This document shows positions 50,517 through 53,925 of a stretch of DNA of 53,925 bases, one piece after another. How positions within the stretch are numbered: the first letter of the stretch is position 1; each line of letters begins with the position of its first letter. Source of the stretch: Spirochaetota bacterium (GTDB taxonomy: Bacteria > Spirochaetota > Spirochaetia > JABEVK01); assembly GCA_020049045.1 (NCBI GenBank), contig JAIFLN010000084.1, positions 1 to 53,925 of the forward strand, in the 5' to 3' direction. Under the pieces are notes generated by a model. The model was given only the letters and a program-made list of their open reading frames with translations, ran no database searches and was not told the DNA's origin. The position numbers were made by a program, and so were the translations under genes.

Positions 50517-52651
50517 AGGGAACTCCGAACCAGGTCGAGGATGGTCATCTGAAGCTTTTCCTGGCCCTGAAAGTAATTGCGGCTGATCTGGAAGGCAGCG
50601 TCAACGCGGTCTCCGGCGGCAAAGTCCCCCTGCTCCAACCGATCCAAAGCGTTCCAGTAGATAGCGGGCCATTTGTGAGCCCCCCCGTCGAGGGTCAGTC
50701 GCACATGCTGGGCACCCGCCTTGCCCACCAGGTCGAGGTTGACAATGGACAGGCCTTTGCACGTGAACACCAGGGGCCGGCAGCCTTCTCCATAGGGTTC
50801 AAGCCTATCGACAACGTTCAGGAGATCCGGTTTTAAATACTCCAGCGGGAGATCGGCATCGACTTCCAGCAGGTCCTCTCCCCCAGACCTCAACGGAAAA
50901 CCGGGAAGGATCGAGGCCAGCCGAGCTTCAAATTCCGACCTTTTTTCTTGGGGAAAGTTGAAACCGGCAGCCTGATCATGACCGCCGTAGTCGGTAAACA
51001 AATCGGAAAAGGCATCGAGAAACCGCCTTGTCTCAAACCCGCGGTTGGCCCGCAGTGAGCCGATGCACCGGTCATCTTGAAGCGTCACGACCACAGCAGG
51101 AACCCCGAGCAGGTTCATGAGGCGGCTGGCCAGAATGCCGGTGATGCCGCGCGCGATAGAAGGGTCGTACACCAGCACAAACTTCTGTGCCAGGGCCTCA
51201 AACGAAATCCGAGCCGCCGGCAGCACCTGGTCCCAGGCCGTGGAACCAAGCTGACGCCGCTGGTGGTTCAGATTTTCCATTTCAACAGCCAAGGTGCGTC
51301 TTCGTTCCTCATCGGTGGTCAGCAGCAGCTCTACGGCCTTTTCGGGGCAGCCCAGACGACCGGCGGCGTTGATGACAGGGGTGAGCGACCAACTGACATC
51401 GGTAGTCGAAAGGGGTTTGCCCAGCATTTTCAACCGCATCAGCAGGGCCCGCAGACCTTCCCGCTTGGTGGTGTTGAGGCTCTGCATGCCCAGCTTCACC
51501 AGAATTCTGTTCTCCCCCTCAAGGGGCATCAGGTCGGCCAAGGTGCCGAGCGCCACCAGGTCAAGAACGGCCAGGAAATCAACCCCCAACGAAGGATAAA
51601 CCTTGTAAACAGAACTGGTGAACAAACTGATCAGAATGTCCAGATCACCGGTCTCGGGACGATAACGCGGCAACCGGCTTTTCGCCCTCACCTCATCAAA
51701 ACTGAGGTTGGCGAGGCTGGGAAAGGTTTGACGGATCTGAGGAGCCAGATCAAACACACCGATTTCGACACCGGCACCAAAGAGCTGGCGCATCAGACGG
51801 ATTTGAACCTTCTCATCGAAAACAAAAATCTCCTGATCCTGCAGAAAGGTCACCAATGTCGCCAGGTCATCGGAACGGCTCTTGGCGTTGAACAGCAGGC
51901 GAAGCCGGCGGCGCTCGGTCAAGTTGACCAAGCGAACCACTTCAACAAGCAAACCATCTTCGGTTTGCCTCGAGTGCAGAAGACACATGCGCTGGTTGTA
52001 GAGCGGCGTTTCGGCAAACCGCAGCGCCCAAACAACTTTAGAAGCAACAGCACAGGCCGCCAGGCTGGCAAACGGGTACGTCTCACCGGCGATTTTGGGA
52101 TTGATAAAGGCATGCGCCGGGGGCAGTTCTTCCGGTGCCACATGGTGGTCGATCACCAGAACGTCGATGCCCAGCTGACGGGCATGCTCAATTTCTTTGA
52201 AGTTGCTGATTCCACAGTCCACTGTGACAATCAGGCCCCCGCCCGCCTCGGCAAAGGTGTCGACGGCCTCCAGCGTCAGACCGTAGGCCGCATCCCCCTG
52301 GGGAACACGCCATTCGACCTTGAGCCCCAACGCCTGAAAACCTTCGACCAAAATCACCGTCGAGGTAATTCCATCGGCATCGCGGTCTCCAAAGACCAGT
52401 ACGGTTTCTTCATCGTCGCGGGCGCCGGTCAGCCGGTCAACCACATCTTCCATATCCTTGAACAGAAAAGGATTGGGAGTAAACCTCAGATCGTCTTCTA
52501 AATACGAGAGCAGAGATTCTCCGTCAGACACGCCCCGACGGAGCAGGATGGAGGATTCCAGAAGGCCGAGATCGTATCGGGCCGCCAGGTTCCGGACCTC
52601 TTCGGCCACCAGTTCTTTTTTGTTCCAGACCATAGCACCAGCCGTCCTCAC
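50513..52651 (-). CDS. recJ: Single-stranded-DNA-specific exonuclease RecJ
   Basis: A 5'-3' single-strand exonuclease for recombination and mismatch repair, matching mutL in the same window. DHH-family motifs: DRDADG (motif I, where most enzymes have DYDADG), VTVDCGIS, DHHV and NAAGRLG. The DHHA1 and OB-like parts follow in the 712 residues. The start is GTG 52651, which overlaps the phosphorylase stop as GTGA; ATG 52633 (MVWNKKEL) is a good alternative that fits family N-termini. Confidence 0.92.
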   Translation of the reverse strand: MRTAGAMVWNKKELVAEEVRNLAARYDLGLLESSILLRRGVSDGESLLSYLEDDLRFTPNPFLFKDMEDVVDRLTGARDDEETVLVFGDRDADGITSTVILVEGFQALGLKVEWRVPQGDAAYGLTLEAVDTFAEAGGGLIVTVDCGISNFKEIEHARQLGIDVLVIDHHVAPEELPPAHAFINPKIAGETYPFASLAACAVASKVVWALRFAETPLYNQRMCLLHSRQTEDGLLVEVVRLVNLTERRRLRLLFNAKSRSDDLATLVTFLQDQEIFVFDEKVQIRLMRQLFGAGVEIGVFDLAPQIRQTFPSLANLSFDEVRAKSRLPRYRPETGDLDILISLFTSSVYKVYPSLGVDFLAVLDLVALGTLADLMPLEGENRILVKLGMQSLNTTKREGLRALLMRLKMLGKPLSTTDVSWSLTPVINAAGRLGCPEKAVELLLTTDEERRRTLAVEMENLNHQRRQLGSTAWDQVLPAARISFEALAQKFVLVYDPSIARGITGILASRLMNLLGVPAVVVTLQDDRCIGSLRANRGFETRRFLDAFSDLFTDYGGHDQAAGFNFPQEKRSEFEARLASILPGFPLRSGGEDLLEVDADLPLEYLKPDLLNVVDRLEPYGEGCRPLVFTCKGLSIVNLDLVGKAGAQHVRLTLDGGAHKWPAIYWNALDRLEQGDFAAGDRVDAAFQISRNYFQGQEKLQMTILDLVRSSL

Positions 52652-53925
52652 AAAGCCGTGACTTCCCCGAGGACCAAGGGTTCGGGGGCCGGCTTGAAAG
52701 CCGACAGGGTCCAGGCCGTTTTCAGCCTAGACAGGGTTTCGTCGAGTTTTGCTTGCGAATCGGCCCAGATTTTCAACACTTCTTGGCCGGCAACCAGCTT
52801 ATCGCCCTTTTTGGCCAGAAATTCCAGGCCGACCTCGGGAAGCACCGCGTCTTCCTTTTTGTTGCGGCCGGCACCCAAAGCCGTGGCTGCCAGCCCGCAT
52901 TCCAACGCGTCCCAACCGCCATGCCACCCCTCGCCGACGGCTTTGAGCTCCCCATGGAACGGTGAGCGGCGTACGCCCAGCTGCGAATTCAGAAGCGCCA
53001 CGTCACCCCCCTGGAAAGCAACATTTTCTTCCCACTTTTTGAGAGCCGAGCCATTTTCCAGATTTTTTCGGGCCAGAGCTTCGCCTTCGGCAACGGTTTT
53101 GACCAGTCCGCCGGCCACCAGCATCCAGGCTACCTGCCGGTAGGTGAGTTCCATCAAGTCAGCGGGACCCTGGCCGCGCAGACAAAGGATAGACTCTTCC
53201 ACTTCGAGGAAATTGCCTGTCATACGCCCCAGGGGCTGGCCCATGTCGGTAAGGACACCGACGGCCTTTCGGCCGAGACTGCGGGCAGTTTCCACGAGGC
53301 TGACGGCCAGTGCTTTGGCCTTTTCCGGGGTGTCCATAAAGGCACCGCGACCAGATTTCACATCAAAGATCAGCGCTTCGGCCCCTTCGGCGAACTTTTT
53401 GCTTAAAATACTGGCGGTGATCAGCGGTACCGACTCGACGGTGGCGGTGACATCGCGCAGGGCGTACAGCAGGCGGTCGGCGGGAACGACTTCCTTACTC
53501 TGGCCTGTCATGATGTAGCCGACAGTTTTCAGTCCCTCGCGGATCTTTTCCTGGCTGAGGGCCGTTTTGAAGCCGGGAATGGCGTCAAGCTTGTCGAGGG
53601 TGCCGCCGGTGTGACCCAGCGCGCGGCCGGACATCATGGGGATTCGCAGACCGCAGGCTGCCGCCAAGGGGGCAAGAATCAAACTGATTTTGTCACCGAC
53701 ACCACCGGTGGAATGCTTGTCGACCAAGGGGCCGGGGACGCCTTCCAGATGCAGCACGTCTCCGGAGTCAATCATGGCCCTGGTGAGAAAGCCCGTTTCG
53801 GGAAAGGTCATACCCTGAAAGAAAACTGCCATTGTCCAGGCAGACATCTGATAGTCGGGAATTTCACCCTTGGTGTAGCCTTGGATCAAAAACCGGATTT
53901 CAGCCTCAGACAACTCGTTCCCAGA
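52648..53925 (-). CDS. Pyrimidine-nucleoside (thymidine) phosphorylase, 5' end outside the window
   Basis: This enzyme converts pyrimidine nucleosides and phosphate to base and sugar phosphate. The frame stays open to the right edge, and the visible part begins SEAEIRFLIQGYTKGEIPDYQMSAW; about 15-20 residues are missing. VDKHSTGGVGDK, MMSGRALGHTGGTLDKLD and FDVKSGRGAFM are the family's phosphate and nucleoside motifs. Which of thymidine or general pyrimidine phosphorylase it is cannot be told from these motifs. It heads the visible operon with recJ, M23 and rpsU. Confidence 0.93.
   Translation of the reverse strand, partial: SGNELSEAEIRFLIQGYTKGEIPDYQMSAWTMAVFFQGMTFPETGFLTRAMIDSGDVLHLEGVPGPLVDKHSTGGVGDKISLILAPLAAACGLRIPMMSGRALGHTGGTLDKLDAIPGFKTALSQEKIREGLKTVGYIMTGQSKEVVPADRLLYALRDVTATVESVPLITASILSKKFAEGAEALIFDVKSGRGAFMDTPEKAKALAVSLVETARSLGRKAVGVLTDMGQPLGRMTGNFLEVEESILCLRGQGPADLMELTYRQVAWMLVAGGLVKTVAEGEALARKNLENGSALKKWEENVAFQGGDVALLNSQLGVRRSPFHGELKAVGEGWHGGWDALECGLAATALGAGRNKKEDAVLPEVGLEFLAKKGDKLVAGQEVLKIWADSQAKLDETLSRLKTAWTLSAFKPAPEPLVLGEVTAL

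Noticed and set aside
49218-50552. Plus-strand frame of about 444 codons across rpsU and the M23 gene
   Set aside because: It crosses a terminator and two solid genes on the minus strand, and shows no protein-like motifs.
51077-52501. Long plus-strand open frame opposite recJ
   Set aside because: Gln/His/Gly-rich translation typical of an antisense shadow; recJ motifs are certain on the other strand.

Overview
The window is a gene-dense bacterial chromosome segment, roughly 54% G+C by eye, with 42 protein genes on both strands. I see no tRNA, rRNA, integrase, transposase or CRISPR array. The gene content fits a free-living spirochaete or spirochaete-like Gram-negative best. Reasons: many TPR proteins with N-terminal membrane anchors, a class III adenylate cyclase of the HAMP/'RFVPQQFL' type, a kinase-like ATPase fused to a cyclic-nucleotide-binding domain, a PreP-type M16C peptidase, citramalate synthase, and ribosomal protein S21. 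This assignment is inference from family content, not a phylogenetic result.

Layout. 1-7.4 kb: the 3' part of mutL, two TPR proteins on the minus strand, and a divergent operon (TPR protein with a degenerate Mrr-like domain, metallophosphoesterase, ParB-like protein). 7.4-14 kb: proA-proB (minus), topA and a short recQ. 14-20.4 kb: a tightly overlapped operon (receiver, CheC phosphatase, histidine kinase, pth, avtA, radC), then a hybrid kinase that lacks its phosphoacceptor histidine. 20.4-32 kb: GAF-HD-GYP c-di-GMP phosphodiesterase, DEAD-box RNA helicase, metallo-beta-lactamase hydrolase, queG, a DUF2807-like exported protein, an A/B-barrel protein with a peroxiredoxin, a LON-domain protein, the ATPase/cNMP-binding protein, a 45-residue basic protein, a hydrolase, plsC and cimA. 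32-39.4 kb: a 46-residue Cys-containing protein, then two paralogous sensor proteins in tandem, one ending in an MFS transporter and the other in an adenylate cyclase, and a formyltransferase. 39.4-45 kb: a propeller-GGDEF diguanylate cyclase, arginase, a block of tandem and inverted repeats, and an SPFH/ribbon-helix-helix pair. 45-53.9 kb (minus): an unknown protein, M16C peptidase, an inactive-looking rhodanese, rpsU, an M23 peptidase, recJ and a 5'-truncated pyrimidine nucleoside phosphorylase.

How the parts connect. Signalling is the main theme: a complete receiver/CheC/kinase set, c-di-GMP synthesis and breakdown enzymes, and a cAMP source with a possible cAMP-responsive effector 7 kb away. 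The most unusual item is the tandem pair at 32.6-38.4 kb, where one sensor architecture (beta-propeller-like domain, membrane segments, Cache-like domain) drives two different outputs. A second theme is expression. Many genes overlap by ATGA, GTGA, TTGA or CTGA, and several single genes have a well-spaced promoter whose -10 box ends only 6-7 bases before the start codon with no Shine-Dalgarno sequence, suggesting leaderless mRNAs.
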